NCBI GenBank assembly: GCA_963971575.1
Contig: OZ020611.1
Span: 60,297,381-60,361,380, forward strand
Length of the DNA stretch: 64,000 nt
Direction of reading: 5' to 3'
From: Liopterus haemorrhoidalis
Lineage: Eukaryota; Arthropoda; Insecta; Coleoptera; Dytiscidae
In this document: in pieces, positions 10,980-23,185 of the stretch
Position numbering within the stretch: position 1 is the first letter of the stretch
How the letters are laid out: each line of letters opens with the position of its first letter
Translations under genes and position numbers: made by a program
Notes under the pieces: model-generated
Database searches by the model: none
What the model was told of the DNA's origin: nothing
The model's input: the letters and a program-made list of their open reading frames with translations, nothing else

Positions 10980-11350
10980 TTAACTTGATCGAAGGAAAGC
11001 GTATCTGTGTGGAATTTTGTTACAAACTTGAAAATACGGCTCCAGAAATATTAGAACTTTCGAAAACAACTTTTGGAATAGATGTTTTGAATCGAACTGC
11101 GTATTTAAAGTTGTTTGAAAGTTTTAAAGATGATAAAAATTCAATCAAAGAGGACGAAAATTCAGGTAGACTTATCATTTCTAAAATCAACAAAAATTCG
11201 TTCACGATTTAATACATATCATCCGACGACTGACAGACTCAGAGAAGTTGCAAATAAATTTGGAATATTACACGAGTCTGGTCAAGGATATTTTGACCAA
11301 TGTTTTGTGCATGTCTTGTGTTGTTGCTAAGTTTATGCAGAAGACTAAAA
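10980..11350 (+). pseudogene. mariner transposase N-terminal fragment
   Basis: The frame from about 10,985 reads RICVEFCYKLENTAPEILEL, then FESFKDDKNSIKEDENSGRL, aligning with the N-terminal helix-turn-helix of mariner/SETMAR-type transposases (F-C-x-K-L-x-K-x-A, then a D-D-x-x-S-G-R-P-like block). After 11,212 the match continues only through frameshifts (a KFGILHESGQ-like segment). The catalytic half is missing and no terminal repeats were found. An old dead fragment. Confidence 0.6.
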
Positions 11351-11533
11351 TTTTTGGTGAAAAACAAAGTCCATGCCCACCTAATTAGAGCTCGTAAGAT
11401 TTTTTAATTTCCGAAAACTAAAGTGTTTGATAAAAAAAAAAAAATCGGAAACTTATGAAGAATCAATTCCAGAAAGTATCTAAAAATGTTTTTTTCTAAA
11501 TGATGCAGGCAGTGATATGTAATTACAGAAGGG

Positions 11534-11907
11534 CAGTATATTCACTTAACGACCTAGTTTCGATCCTACGACTACGTTATTAAACGAATTGATCGATAAG
11601 AGAGGAACTTAATCTTTTTTGATTACACTGAATAGAGAGGAACAAAACAAATTACAAAACATAAAGATGCAATCAGCAAACATTATAAAAATAATGTATC
11701 AAAAGTTTATTTAAAAAAAAAAGGAGCATATTAACATTTAAGTCATCGAATCCTTTAAAGCAACTGGCATGATTAAGTAAATTTGACGTTTACGTATTGT
11801 TTTATTCTTAAACGTGGTCGGTTTATCAAGAGCATCTCCACGCTGGAGAGCTGGTCGTAAGTCCGAACGGTCGTTAAACAAGTAAGTCGTTAAGTAAGGA
11901 GTACCTG
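11534..11907. mobile_element. pogo/Tigger-type MITE
   Basis: Left end CAGTATATTCACTTAACGAC. The complement of the right end is CAGGTACTCCTTACTTAACG. Ends beginning CAG and containing ACTTAACGAC are typical of pogo/Tigger elements, and TA follows the right end. The left target site is not preserved. About 374 bp with no transposase. Confidence 0.6.
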
Positions 11908-12589
11908 TATAAAATAATTTCTTGTTAATAAAATGTTATAACAGGATTTTTAATCAATCCTATAAGTATATAAGCACACAATAAAGTACATGTCAACTGA
12001 AAAATTTAAATTGCCAATATTGAATGTTATTATTATTACTTTTTTTTTAAATTAAACCATAGTACCTATATTATTTAAATAAATGTAAAACATAATAAAA
12101 ATACAACTGCGTTACATATTTAAAATATATCATATAGATAAAAATATATTCCGTCGGAACTTTTTGCATTTTTTTCGCATTTCTGTTTTTTCATTTTGAT
12201 ATTTTTCAATTGTATATGTTGTATGGCTATAACATAGTGCATTTTTCATAAAAAGTAATAAAAACATTAATATTCACAATTTTTGCAAAAGCACTCTAAA
12301 TTTTATATGTAGTTTCAAGTTTAATTTTTTTCATTGCTAAATATTTGCGTAACACTGGATTAAAATATAAATATAATGTTTAATGTGTAAAAGATATCGC
12401 GGTATCAAAAAGAGTACTCGAGGATAAACGGGTGGCGTAAGCCAAGTATCGAGCCTCAAACGTTGGCCCGTCCAGTCATTTGTACTGTTGGCATTATAGT
12501 TCAATATCAAAAGGACGTTGATCTGAGACAAAATTCAACTGTCAAATCAAACGTTAACAGAGCAAATTGAAAATCAGAATACCATAGAG
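11908..12589. other. no gene seen
   Basis: Low-complexity AT-rich DNA, no recognisable feature. Confidence 0.4.
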
Positions 12590-13310
12590 CTCTAATATGG
12601 CGTGCGACAAGGATGTGTTCTGTCCCTACTAATAGAACTACAACTCAGAAGAACTCTTCAAGGAGGAATTAGCAGTTGTACCTACGTATGGTAATTACCA
12701 GTAACTTGTTAAATAATATTGCTTGTTAATTAAGTACAATGATAATACTGTTGTCTTTGCAGACAATCTGCAAGGTTCAGAGGCATTAAATAACAATATA
12801 ACAACAATTAGTGAAGAAGATGTTCTATCATAACATTACAATTTTACACAGTCAATATCACTTGGTCAATTTATAATGAATAATATTTTCATCGAACGTG
12901 TTTGTATGCATCAGTATCTCTGATGCAAAATTAATCTTAAATAGGATCATTATCTGGATATTAGATGCAGAACTGGTTCAGCCAGAAGAGCGTTCATCAG
13001 GATGAAGAAAAGAAAAGTATCCTCTCATGATCTGAACCTGCTAAGTTTAGGTTTACTATTCTTTCTCATGAAGTATAAAGATGAACGCAGACTAATGCTA
13101 CAGCCAAAAATTAAAAGCTTTTCGACTTATGGCCATATTTTAACAATATCATAGACAGAAAACATGCCTAAGATGAAGATTCTGGACAGATTCAGAAATT
13201 CAGTTTACGGTAAAGAAGAGGAAACTTAAATACTTCAGATACACCATGTGACATAGAGACAGGTATAGTAGTATGCTACAATTGTTACTTCAAGACAAAA
13301 TATAAAGCTG
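12590..13310 (+). pseudogene. decayed non-LTR reverse transcriptase fragment
   Basis: At 12,599 the translation reads GVRQGCVLSL, the conserved reverse transcriptase block just before the catalytic box. About 135 bp on, YNDNTVVFADNLQG is a mutated Y-A-D-D-T box (both aspartates disturbed). Further pieces in other frames read GSARRAFIRMKK and SSHDLNLL (12,950-13,050), then VKKRKLKYFRY (about 13,210). These match the thumb and C-terminal region of insect endonuclease-reverse transcriptases. Multiple frameshifts and stops. The start and 3' end are not preserved. Confidence 0.72.
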
Positions 13311-13542
13311 AAGAGCATTTGATTGAAGTTGTGTACCCTGTTTGGCAAATATACGTCAATGTTAACCTCTACAGATATTTTCTGAGCAACTCTAGACTAT
13401 AGATAGCAATAAAAATTAATTAATCGAAACGTTATAATCGATTATCAATTAAATTGGTAAAAAATAATCGATTAATCGATTATTCGATTATGAAATTAAG
13501 AAAAAAACATTTACAATAGCCGACAAAAAAATGACTGTTTTA

Positions 13543-13801
13543 GAACCAACCTTTTCACTATCAGGTAAACTTCTAGGTAATTATCTGACAGATAAGGTTA
13601 TCTGGTATTTCATCTGCTGAATAAATGTCAATACCAATCAGTGAATCCAATACGTCAGTTTAATTATCCGTTAGATAACTATTCGATAGCTAAACGTGTA
13701 TTAAAAGACGGGATGACATTTATTCAGCATAGAAAGTATCACATAACCTTACCTGTCAGATAGTTATCTAGAGGTTTACCTGAAGGTGGAAAGAGTGTGC
13801 C
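13543..13801. mobile_element. 259-bp Harbinger-type MITE (family H259), copy 1
   Basis: Flanked by TTA on both sides (13,540-13,542 and 13,802-13,804). Ends align with GGCCCGGTCTTTCCACCTTC of the copy at 53,613-53,871, and the total length is identical. The interior shares GCTGAATAAATGTCAATACC and CCGTTAGATAACTATTCGAT. No coding capacity. The left terminus is more mutated than the right, so this is the older of the two full copies. Confidence 0.85.
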
Positions 13802-13834
13802 TTAATGATGCATTTTAAAGGCTGATAAAATTTT

Positions 13835-14620
13835 TAACAGTTTTATAAGGAAACTGTAAGTAGTGGAAGGTAATATAATGTCTGTATAAACAAATATTTT
13901 TTGTTGCTAATTAAACAGGCTGTAACAATAATGCTGGTTTGAACTAAGACTATATTATATTGCATATAAAGTACGTAAGTTCTGACACAAATATTCATTG
14001 GAAAAATATAATTTTGTTACTAGTTACTCATCCTAGAGATTTCTAGACTTCTGCAATTCTTTTTTTGTGCAATAAAATTAAAATGTTGCCAGAAAACGAA
14101 GTACGAGCTTCGCTATTATATGAATACCATGGCTATCGGTATTGGAATATCGCTGTGTGTTTTGGATGTAGGTAAAAACGCTATTAATTACGCTATAAAG
14201 CGTCATCAGCGAACTGGCGTCTACATAAAAATAGTTCAAATCATCCACGAGCCACAAGCTCTCGAAACGACTGATTTCTTATCCTAATTGTTCTGCGCGA
14301 ACGTGACTTTTCCTTAACTTTTCTCGCACCATTTCTAAGAACATCGAAATTTGACAATATCAGCACGAACTGTCCAAAGACTGTTGAGGAAACAAGGGCT
14401 TTTATCCAGAAGACCTGTAACTTGTCAGGCTTTTCACGCAAATTGTGGAGTTGGAAAATTGAGTTTCGCTCGTGAGTATATGAACTGACTGGGTGCAAAC
14501 TATAGCAGTATATTGCGCAGAAATGAGTAGCGATTGAGTTTAATTCTCCAATTCTCCAGAAAAGAAGAGAGCAAAGTCTTCTTCCGACCACTGTTCCGAC
14601 CAACAATAAAACTAAGTAAT
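13835..14620 (+). pseudogene. Tc1-like transposase fragment with 5' flank
   Basis: From about 14,120 the plus strand can be read in shifted frames as an N-terminal Tc1-type transposase. INYAIKRHQRTGV (about 14,185) is followed by remnants of the R-P-R-A-T-S-x-R linker. Then LTISARTVQRLLRKQGLLSR and RPVTCQAF, ending LSFAREYMN (about 14,347-14,485), match the second helix-turn-helix (S-x-R-T-V-x-R-R-L-x-x-x-G-L). The DDE catalytic core is absent. The upstream part (13,835-14,100) pairs with 4,289-4,480 and 3,530-3,692 in inverted orientation. Dead. Confidence 0.72.
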
Positions 14621-14822
14621 TCTTAATAGAATAAATGAATCGATTAATTAATCGAAACCAAAAATATCATATGATTAATCGAATATTTGAAACAAAATGA
14701 TCGATTATTTCAATCATTCGATTAATCGTTGCCATCTCTATTCTAAGTCAAAATTGTCATCATGATATCGAACATTCGAAAGGGATTCTAGAAGAATAAG
14801 ATGAATAGGTTGACATCTACAT

Positions 14823-15528
14823 AATATCGCGACCTTAAAATAAATGGGTTTTATCTACAATATTGAGAAAAATGAGATTTTTTTATAAAAAGTTTTCATG
14901 TGCATAATTACACCTTCCTAATAATGTTAAACAGCCATTTGTTACGGTAAAAGTGAAGTCTTCGAATTTAAAATGTTGTATCTGCATGCATTACTGCTTC
15001 TAGTTCACGAAAATAGTCTTATATACAAGCACTGAAATACACTTAGAATTTTGTTTGTCAATATGTATATTGCTAAGCGCAGAAAGAGCTATTATCATAA
15101 CTTAGAACCGTTTTTCTTCACTTATTGAGCTTAATTTTGATAACAAAGTTTTATCTACATACTCACGTGACTAAAATTCATCAGATGGAACCTAATTATT
15201 CTTATATGATAGTGGAATCATATAACCACATATTGATTAAATTTATCTACAAGGTTCCAAGTTATTCTGAACCTTGTTGATAACATATTTGGATGCACTT
15301 ATTGGTAATAAAAAACGTGTAACTAGGAAGATTTCAGGTGATTGAAGAATATTTTTAAATATTTTTAATGAGGAAATAGTTCAATGCAATGTCTTTATGA
15401 ATTGCCATATCGTTTAAAGTAATGTATATGTTTCATAACATTCAGAGTCAAGACGGATATTTGAAAACAATTTTCTCAAAATGATCAAATTGTAAGATAA
15501 AACCCTTTTCTTTTAAGGTCGCGATATT
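14823..15528. mobile_element. ~0.7-kb MITE
   Basis: The left end ATATCGCGACCTTAAAATAA, then ATGGGTTTTATCT, is repeated inverted at the right end (complement ATATCGCGACCTTAAAAGAA, then AAGGGTTTTATCT). Similarity fades over about 60 bp. Target duplication unclear; no ORF. Confidence 0.6.
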
Positions 15529-16777
15529 TCTATATTAATCCGTATAGCAAATCATGAAAGTACACATTCTTACAAATACGAAAAAGGAAAATCCTAGTAT
15601 CTTACTAAATATATCGCCCAAACAGATTCCAATGGAAGTTTCCATAATTTTTTGCATACCATTATAACGTATATTTTTCATATCAATAGATACTATGTAA
15701 AAATATCAGTTTTAAAACATTTTTCAAATGAGGGATATTGGAAAATAAACGTGTATGAAGGCAGGAAAAAGTTGTGAAAACTCAGGATGTGCCGGGTTTA
15801 CCAATATGCGTGTGCTAGTGATAAGTTAGATATGTGAAAGCTGTCAACGACAGAAATGGAAATACTGTGAATATATGGAGGTGCGTATGTATGTGTGTAT
15901 GTGTGCATCAATATATGTATATATATACACATCTATTTGTATGTATATCATCTATTTACTGAATTGAAATTTTACTAATAAAAATAAAATGAAAAATCTC
16001 GAAAATTCCTATCTCACGGAGAATTTATATAAAATATTACGGATACCTATCCCAAAATATGTATTTGAGGAAATGTTTTCTCGTTTATTTTCAAATAAAC
16101 GTTTAAAAATATCGAAATATAAAAAGTTTTGTGATACAACCAAACCCCACAATGCATCAATTAGTTTTTGCATTCTTCTTAAATATGCGTTTTAAAAAAA
16201 TTAAAGCAACAGTTTTGAATCAAAATTTCGCATTTGCATCGTTAATATATTGCTGAAGATTCGTACAAATTCGCATAATTCCACATTATTTCTTTTGGTT
16301 GGAGCTTGCAGTTCGTCATTAGGATCATCTTCTCAACATAAGTATATGCCTCTCACATATTTGCTATTGGATTGCTTCTTATCCATTCATATTTTCGGAG
16401 ATTTATGTGTTTTGATGCACTATCGCCAAAAGTAAAAATAGGTAAACTTTTAAAATTTATAAACTGGCTATTTGATACACACTAGGTACTATAATTTTCT
16501 AAGCATTGCAAATGATTGATGAAAAAAATTAAGATTTTTAAAACTATGATACAGATAGAAAAAGAAACACAATTGCTGCACTAATGATAGTATCTGATTT
16601 CAGTTGTTATACGGAGATTTATTTATTTGTTGAACTAGCAATAAATGTAACAGCAAAATAAAACAAGAAATATTCAAAGATATATATATATATATATATA
16701 AATTTCTACTGAAATTAAGAATATATTTTGTATCAGTGCTGGGAATATTTGAAATAAAGTATTTGAAAAAGCATTTC
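15529..16777. other. no gene seen
   Basis: AT-rich sequence with short TA/TG microsatellite runs near 15,880-15,950 and 16,680-16,700. No gene. Confidence 0.4.
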
Positions 16778-16880
16778 AATTCAATACCAATCAGTGAATT
16801 CAATATGTCCGTCTAAATATCCGTTAGATAACTATTCGATAGCTAAATTTGTATTAAAAGACGGGATGATATTTACTTAA
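16778..16880. repeat. H259 MITE internal fragment
   Basis: Contains AATACCAATCAGTGAATTCA, CCGTTAGATAACTATTCGAT and AAAAGACGGGATGATATTTA, matching the middle of the 259-bp MITEs at 13.5 and 53.6 kb. Both ends are missing. Confidence 0.75.
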
Positions 16881-17039
16881 TACGCTTAATTTACGCTTAA
16901 TATTTCAAATTTCCTAGTATTTCAAATATTTCTGCAAAGCAAGAAGAGAAGAAACTATTTTGAAATAAATGGGTACTCACCGGAAGAAATAAGAAGAAAA
17001 AGGAGAAACCGAGAATGGTCTGTGTAAATAATCACCCGA

Positions 17040-17396
17040 AGAGACACGGAAGTACAAACACAAGACCAGCGAAATAGGATAGAAAGATCGCTGTACAACA
17101 GAAAATACCAAGATATCATGACGACAGGAGCCCCCACATACCTAACTGAACCCAGCATACAACATAAACTGGTTGCTGGGTTCAGATGCGGAAATGAAGA
17201 GAAAGAAAATTGCTACTGGAGGGACGAGCAAGAAAAGGCATGCCGACTGTGTCAGGAAGAAATGGAAACAACTGTCCATTTAAGAGAATGTAGAGAACTG
17301 CAAGAAGAAAGTAGTAGCAGAAAGGGTATTCTTGACGACACCGGAAAGGGAAAGGACTGGATGAACAAGGTTCTAGCGCCCAGAAGTCCAATTTAG
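17040..17396 (+). pseudogene. non-LTR retrotransposon ORF2, C-terminal fragment
   Basis: The frame reads ERSLYNRKYQDIMTTGAPTY, then LVAGFRCGNEEKENCYWRDE and CRLCQEEMETTVHLREC, ending near MNKVLAPRSPI and a stop at about 17,394. The C-x2-C-x8-H-x3-C knuckle after a G-x-R-C-G-N-E-E motif is the characteristic C-terminus of insect endonuclease-reverse transcriptase ORFs. The frame is open from 17,118 but has lost the reverse transcriptase domain, and the upstream continuation is frameshifted. Only the tail survives. Confidence 0.7.
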
Positions 17397-17417
17397 TAAA
17401 GTGGGTGTTATATTAAA

Positions 17418-20400
17418 CTAGCTGAAAACCCGTGCTTCGCTACGGTATATTGATGGTCTCATTGGCATAAAATCCGCAGTTTGTTTTTAAACTTGTGTAT
17501 GGGTAACCTTTGTAACAAAAAATCTAGTCGATATCTCATCTGTCCTAAGAGATATTGAGGAATCCGTGAAAAAACATTTTATTCCTTTTCACCAGATAGG
17601 GGTCGAACTTGAAAAAATCCTTTCTTAGTGTGTTCTTACGTCATACTGAAAAATGTACTCTCCGAATTTTTTATTTCTAACAAAAAAATACTAATTTACC
17701 CTTTAGGAGTGAAAGAAAACTGTCAAAACACATATATGCCAAAATGGAATGTTATAACTCAACAACCGCTGGAAATACAAAGGGTTCTATAATTAACCCC
17801 AAATGTAGATTCACCCCTTTAGGAGTAAATTAAGGTAAAATCCTGAAATTTATTTTTCGGCATATGTATGGGTAATCTTTATAAGCAAAAACCAAGTCTA
17901 TATCTTATTGATCCTAGAAGATATTAAGGCGTCCTTGAAATCACAATTCCCTCTTTTCACCCTTAAGGGGTGATATTTGTTCAGGTAAAAACTGTTAAGG
18001 TAAAAACCTGTTAAAACCATTTCGAGAAATTTTAAAAAGACCTATGTGCCAAAAAGAAACGTTATAACTCAACAAACACAGAAAATACGAAGCGATGTAG
18101 AATCACCCCTTTAAGGGTTGATTAGGACGAAATCCTGAAATGAGTTTTTCGGCATTTGTATGGATAATTTTTGCAAAGTCGATAACTTATTGGTCCTAAT
18201 ACAATTAAGGAATTACTGAAATCACATTTCACCCTTAAGGGGTGAAATTTAAAAAAAATGTCAAAATCATTTCGAGATATTAAAAAAAAACACCTATGTG
18301 CCAAAAAGTAATGTTGCAACTAAACGAACACAGGAAATACGACGGGATGTATAATTCATCCCGATTGTAGATCCACCCATTTAGGGGTTGATTAGGACAA
18401 AATCCAAAAATTGGTTTTTCGGTATTTGCATGGGTAGTTTTTGTAAGGAAAAACCAAGTCGATATCTTATTGGTCCTAAAAAATGTTAAACAATCCTTGA
18501 AATCACATTTTACCCCTTTTTACCCTTTAGGGGTAAAATTTAAAAAAATTGTCAAAACCATTTCGATATATTTTAAAAATACGCCTATGTGCCAAAAAGA
18601 AACCTTATAACTCAACAAACACAGGGAATACGACGGGATGTGTAATTCACCCCAATTGTAGATCCACCGTTTAGGGGTTGATAAGGAGGGGTTGATTATT
18701 GGTCGTAAGAGATATTAAGGAATCCTTGAAATCACAATTCACTCCTTTTCACCCTTAGGGGTGAAATTTAAAAAAACTGTCAATACCATTTCGAGATATT
18801 TTAAAAAGACACCTATGTGCCAAAAATTAATGTTGCAACTAAACGAACACAGGAAATACAACGGGATGTATAATCCACCCCGATTGTAGGTTCACCCTTT
18901 TAGGGTTGATTAGGACAAAATCCTGAAATAAGTTTTTTGGTATTTATATGGCTAATCTTCGTAAGCAAAAAGCAAGTCGATATCTTATTGGTCCTAAGAG
19001 ATATTAAGGAATCCTTGAAATCACAATTCATCCCTTTTCACCCTTTAGGGGTGAAATTTAAAAAAAACTGTCAATACTATTTCGAGATATTTTAAAAAGA
19101 CATCTATGTGCCAAAAATTAATGTTGCAACTAAACGAACACAGGAAATACAACGGGATGTATAATCCACCCCGATTGTAGATCCATCCCTTTAGGGGTTG
19201 ATTAGGACCAAATCCTGAAATAAGTTTTTCAGTATTTGTATGGGTAATCTTCGTAAGCAAAAAGCAAGTCGATATCTTATTGGTCCTAAGAGATATTAAG
19301 GAATCCTTGAAATCACAATTCAACCCTTTTCACCCTTTAGGGGGTAATTTTAAAAAAAATCTCAAAACTATTTCGAGATATTTTTAAAAGGTACCTATGT
19401 GCCAAAAAGTAATGTTGCAACTAAACGAACACAGGAAATACGGCGGGATGTATAATTCACCCCGATTGTAGATCCACCCCTTAAGGGGTTGATTAGGACA
19501 AAATCAAAAAATTGGTTTTTCGGAATTTGCAAGGGTATTTTTTGTAAGCAAAAACTAAGTCGATATCTTATTGGTGTTAAAAAATATTAAACAATTCTTG
19601 AAATCACATTTCACCCCTTTTCACCCTTTAGGGGTTAAATTTAAAAAAGTTGTCAAAATCATTTCGAGATATTTTAAAAAGACGCCTATGTGCCAAAAAG
19701 AAACCTTATATCTCAATAAACACAGGGAATACGACGGGATGTATAATTCACCCCGCTTGTAGATCCATCCTTTAGGGGTTGATTAGGACAAAATCCTGAA
19801 ATATATTTTTCGGTATTTGTATGAGTAAACTTTGTAAGCAAAAAGCAAGTCAATATCTTATTGGCCCTAAGAGATTTCAGGAATCCTTGAAATCACAATT
19901 CACCCCTTTTCAGCCTTTAGGGGTGAAATTTAAAAAAACTATCAAAATTTTTCGAGATATTTTAAGAAGACACCTATGTGCTAAAAAGTAATGTTGCAAC
20001 TAAACGAACACAGGAAATAAGACGGAATGTATAAATCACCCCGATTGTAGATCCACCCCTTTAGGGGTTGATTAGGACAAATTCCTGAAATAAGTTTTCG
20101 GTAATTGTATGGATAATCTTTGCAAGCAAACAGTAAGTCCATATCTTATTGGTCCTAAGAGATATTAAGGAATCCTTGAAATCACAATTCACCCCTTTTC
20201 AACCCTTAGGGGTGAAATTTTAAAAAACTGTCAAACACATTTCGAGATATTTTAAAAAGACACCTATGTGCCAAAAAGTAATGCTGCAACTAATGAACAC
20301 AGGAAATACGACGGGATGTATAATTCACCCCGATTGTAGATCCACCCCTTTAGGGGTTGATTAGAACAAAAACCTGAAATATGTTTTTCGGTATTTGTAT

Positions 20401-21258
20401 GGGTAATCTTTGTAAGCAATTCAAAAAGCAAGTCGATATCTTACTGGTTCTAAGAGATATTAAGGAATACTTGAAATCATAATTCACCCTTTTTCACCCA
20501 ATAGGGGTGAAATTTTAAAAAAACTACCAAAACCTTTTCGAGATATTTTAAAAAGACTCCTATGTGCTAAAAAGTAATGTTGCAACTAAACGAACACAGG
20601 AAATACGACGGAATGTATAACTCACCCCGATTGTAGATCCACCCCTTTAGGGGTTGATTAGGACAAAATCCTAAGATGGGTGATTCGTTATTTGTATGGG
20701 TAATCTTTGTAAGCAAAAAGCAAGTCGATATCTTATTGTTCCTAAGAGATATTAAAGAATCCTTAAAATCACAATTCACCCCTTTTCGCCCTTTAGGGGT
20801 GAAATTTCAAAAAACTGTCAATACCATTTCGAGATATTTTAAAAACACACCTATGTGCCAAAAAGTAATCTTGCAACTAAACGGACACAGGAAATACAAC
20901 GGGATGTATAATCCACCCCGATTGTAGGTTCACCCCTTTAGGGGTTGATTAGGGCAAAATACGTAAATTAGTTTTTCGGCATTTGTATGGGTAATACTTG
21001 TAAGCAAAAACTAAGTCGATATCCCATCGGCCCTAAGAGATATTACGGAATTCGTGAAATCACATTTCACCCCTTTTCATCCCTTAGGAGTGGAATTTCG
21101 AAAAATCCCTTCTTAGTGGGTGCTTACGTCATGAAGGGAATATACTCTCCGAATTTCAAGTTTCTAGGCCCAGGGGTTCGGGCTGGGCGGTGATGAGTGA
21201 GTCAGTCAGTCAGTCAGTCAGTCAGTCAGTCAGGACACTGCCTTTTATATATATAGAT
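17418..21258. mobile_element. 3.8-kb repeat element built of ~12 tandem ~290-bp monomers
   Basis: A unique head (CTGAAAACCCGTGCTTCGCT at about 17,422) is followed by about twelve monomers. The marker CCTATGTGCCAAAAA recurs near 17,732 (diverged), 18,041, 18,292, 18,584, 18,812, 19,102, 19,394, 19,684, 19,972, 20,262, 20,560 and 20,850. Most spacings are 288-297 bp; one monomer is short (about 229). Each monomer holds two hairpin-forming motifs (TTCACCCC...GGGGTGAA and ACCCCTTTAGGGGT). After the array come a short tail, a (GTCA)n run and TTTTATATATATAGATTG. Short open frames occur in several monomers but are not conserved as protein. No coding function seen; family not recognised. Confidence 0.75.
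21201..21232 (+). repeat. (GTCA)n microsatellite
   Basis: Eight GTCA units at the 3' side of the monomer array, between GGCGGTGATGAGTGA and GGACACTGCC. Confidence 0.9.
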
Positions 21259-21369
21259 TGAAGCACAAATAAATATGAACACACTTATTATTATTTTTAA
21301 TAATATTATTAATGTAAATGAAAATGTAGATTTTAAAGCCGTAACGCAAAAAATAAATATTATTGATAA

Positions 21370-22190
21370 TACAAATATTTCTTAATATTTAAAATATTTC
21401 TCTAGTAGATATTTCAAATATTTTCTTCGTACATACTTCAAATATTTCCTATTATTTCTAATATATCCCTAGTATTTCAAATATTTCTCTAGTGTTTCAA
21501 ATCTCTCTTAGTATTTCAAAAATCCCCTAGTATTTCAAATTCTTCCTTAGCATACATTTCAAAAATATCCTAATATTTCAAATATATCCCTAATATTTCA
21601 AACTTTTCCCTAGTAGATATTTCAGTTTCCCTAGTTAGATAAAATCATCATCATCATCATTGGCGTGACCATGTTTTCAATCTATATATATTCAGGAGTA
21701 ATATGGTCAGTATTACGTCATTTTTTTTTTAGCGTACACAGAAAGGCACCTACAGTTTATAGCCGGTTGCGAACGAGTAAGCAGAACCTGTAATTTGTAT
21801 AAATATTTTTACACAAATTATTTGACATGAGCGGGAATTGAACAGCGGTCAAGTAGCAGGCACAGACGGTGTAACGTTTGCAGCTACAGAATTTCTAGTT
21901 AGATAGAATACATTTCAAATATTTACTAATATTTCAAATATATCCCTAGTATTTCAAACTTTTCCCTAGTAGATATTTCAAATATTTCCTAATATTTCAA
22001 AAATTTCCTTAGTATTTAAAATTTTTCCTAATATTACAAATATTTCTCCAGTATTTCAAATCTCCACTAGTATTTAAAAAATCCTCTATTATTTCAAATA
22101 GTTACCTAATATTTCAAATCTCCCCTAGTATTTAAAAAATCCTCCAGTATTTAAAATATTTTCCTACAAATTCAAATAGTCAATATTTCA
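21370..22190. repeat. ~22-bp minisatellite, interrupted
   Basis: Degenerate tandem units of the form TCCCTAGTATTTCAAATATT, repeated over about 570 bp on both sides of an inserted SINE (21,642-21,894). Units vary (ATTTAAAAAATCCTC, TAGTAGATATTTC). Confidence 0.75.
21642..21894 (-). repeat. tRNA-derived SINE (family 2) with 11-bp target duplication
   Basis: Flanked by CTAGTTAGATA at 21,631-21,641 and 21,895-21,905. On the minus strand it starts with a tRNA-like head (GTAGCTGCAAACGTTACACC, then CTGTTCAATTCCCGC, a box B). It ends GGTCACGCCAATGATGATGA, a GAT trinucleotide tail. Length 253 bp. The perfect duplication shows retroposition into the minisatellite. Confidence 0.82.
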
Positions 22191-23185
22191 AATAATTTTG
22201 TCACATTTTGGACCACCATGGGACCCAAAATATAAAGGTAATTTAGACACCTATTTTTCAGGAGTAATATAAAATAATATTTTAATCACTGTCACTGTGA
22301 ATAAATAGAAATTGGTGGACACAAAGAAACATAATTCACAGATGTGAAAATGTTGAGCCGATTATTTCTACACATAATTTATCAGAACAGCATAAATATA
22401 TATTTTTTTTCTGAAATATAAATTTTTTATACTTTTCTTCCTATTTATATCATTTATTTTTTTAAACTAATTTCCAGTCATTACAGTCCTTAATGTATTT
22501 ATTTCTTTTCTAGATGATGTATGTTAAAAATATTTCTTTGTTTTTTTGATATTTCAAATATTTTGAGTAATTCAAATACTTTTAATATTTCAATTACATT
22601 TATAGTATTTGCAAAAATTGTAGTATTTCAAATACATTTAAAATATTTGAAATACATTATTTCAAATACTTTTTAAAAGTATTTGATATTTCAAACACTT
22701 TTTATAAGTGACGACTAATAGTGTTTGTTATTTTAATTACTTTGATCGGTATTCGATATTTGATATACGTTTACAGAGTATTTGATACAACTCTGTTTTG
22801 TATATAGGTAGTACAAAAACTAATAGTGTCATTTAAAATTTCTCTCCTTTATGTTTCACTGTATATTATAATTTGAATGGTTAACATATAAATAAATGTT
22901 ATTTATGAAATATGTTCCAAATAAGTGTCAGTTTAAAAACTGGCAAATGCAATTAAGCAGATGTTTGTTATTTAACAAATAATTCTAAGAAGTTTGTATG
23001 TACATATATTAATAACTATTTCTGAAAAATGACTGGTAAAGAGGAAGAGCCGATGTGACAATAAATACTAAGAAAAACAACATTCCATTTCCAATCGCAA
23101 AATTGGCCATTTCATGAATTATTCTCGAAATGATTTTTTTTTCTATACTAAATTAATATATGCGTTTAAGTTTACTGGCTAAAAT
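22191..23185. other. AT-rich, no gene seen
   Basis: Contains further degenerate ATTTCAAATA-rich stretches (about 22,540-22,700) but nothing codable. Confidence 0.4.

Larger units (their letters stand above)
13393..14741. repeat. inverted AT-rich repeat pair, possible hAT-like element ends
   Basis: The left end (TATAGATAGCAATAAAAATT, then ATTAATCGAAACG) and the complement of the right end (TAGAGATGGCAACGATTAAT, then CGAATG) are similar, and both are followed by clusters of AATCGATTA motifs. The ends look hAT-like, but the flanking 8-mers (CTCTAGAC and TTCTAAGT) match poorly. The interval holds a Harbinger MITE and a Tc1-like fragment, which would be nested insertions. Confidence 0.45.

Noticed and set aside
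14241..14606. 121-codon open frame on the minus strand
   Set aside because: It is antisense to the Tc1-like transposase remains (LTISARTVQRLL on the plus strand); a shadow.
19045..20927. Similar short open frames recurring in several ~290-bp monomers
   Set aside because: They recur because the DNA repeats; stops and frameshifts differ between monomers and there is no protein-like conservation.
17418..21258. CRISPR-like array
   Set aside because: Monomers are ~290 bp, directly adjacent, without unique spacers, in a eukaryotic context with no cas genes.
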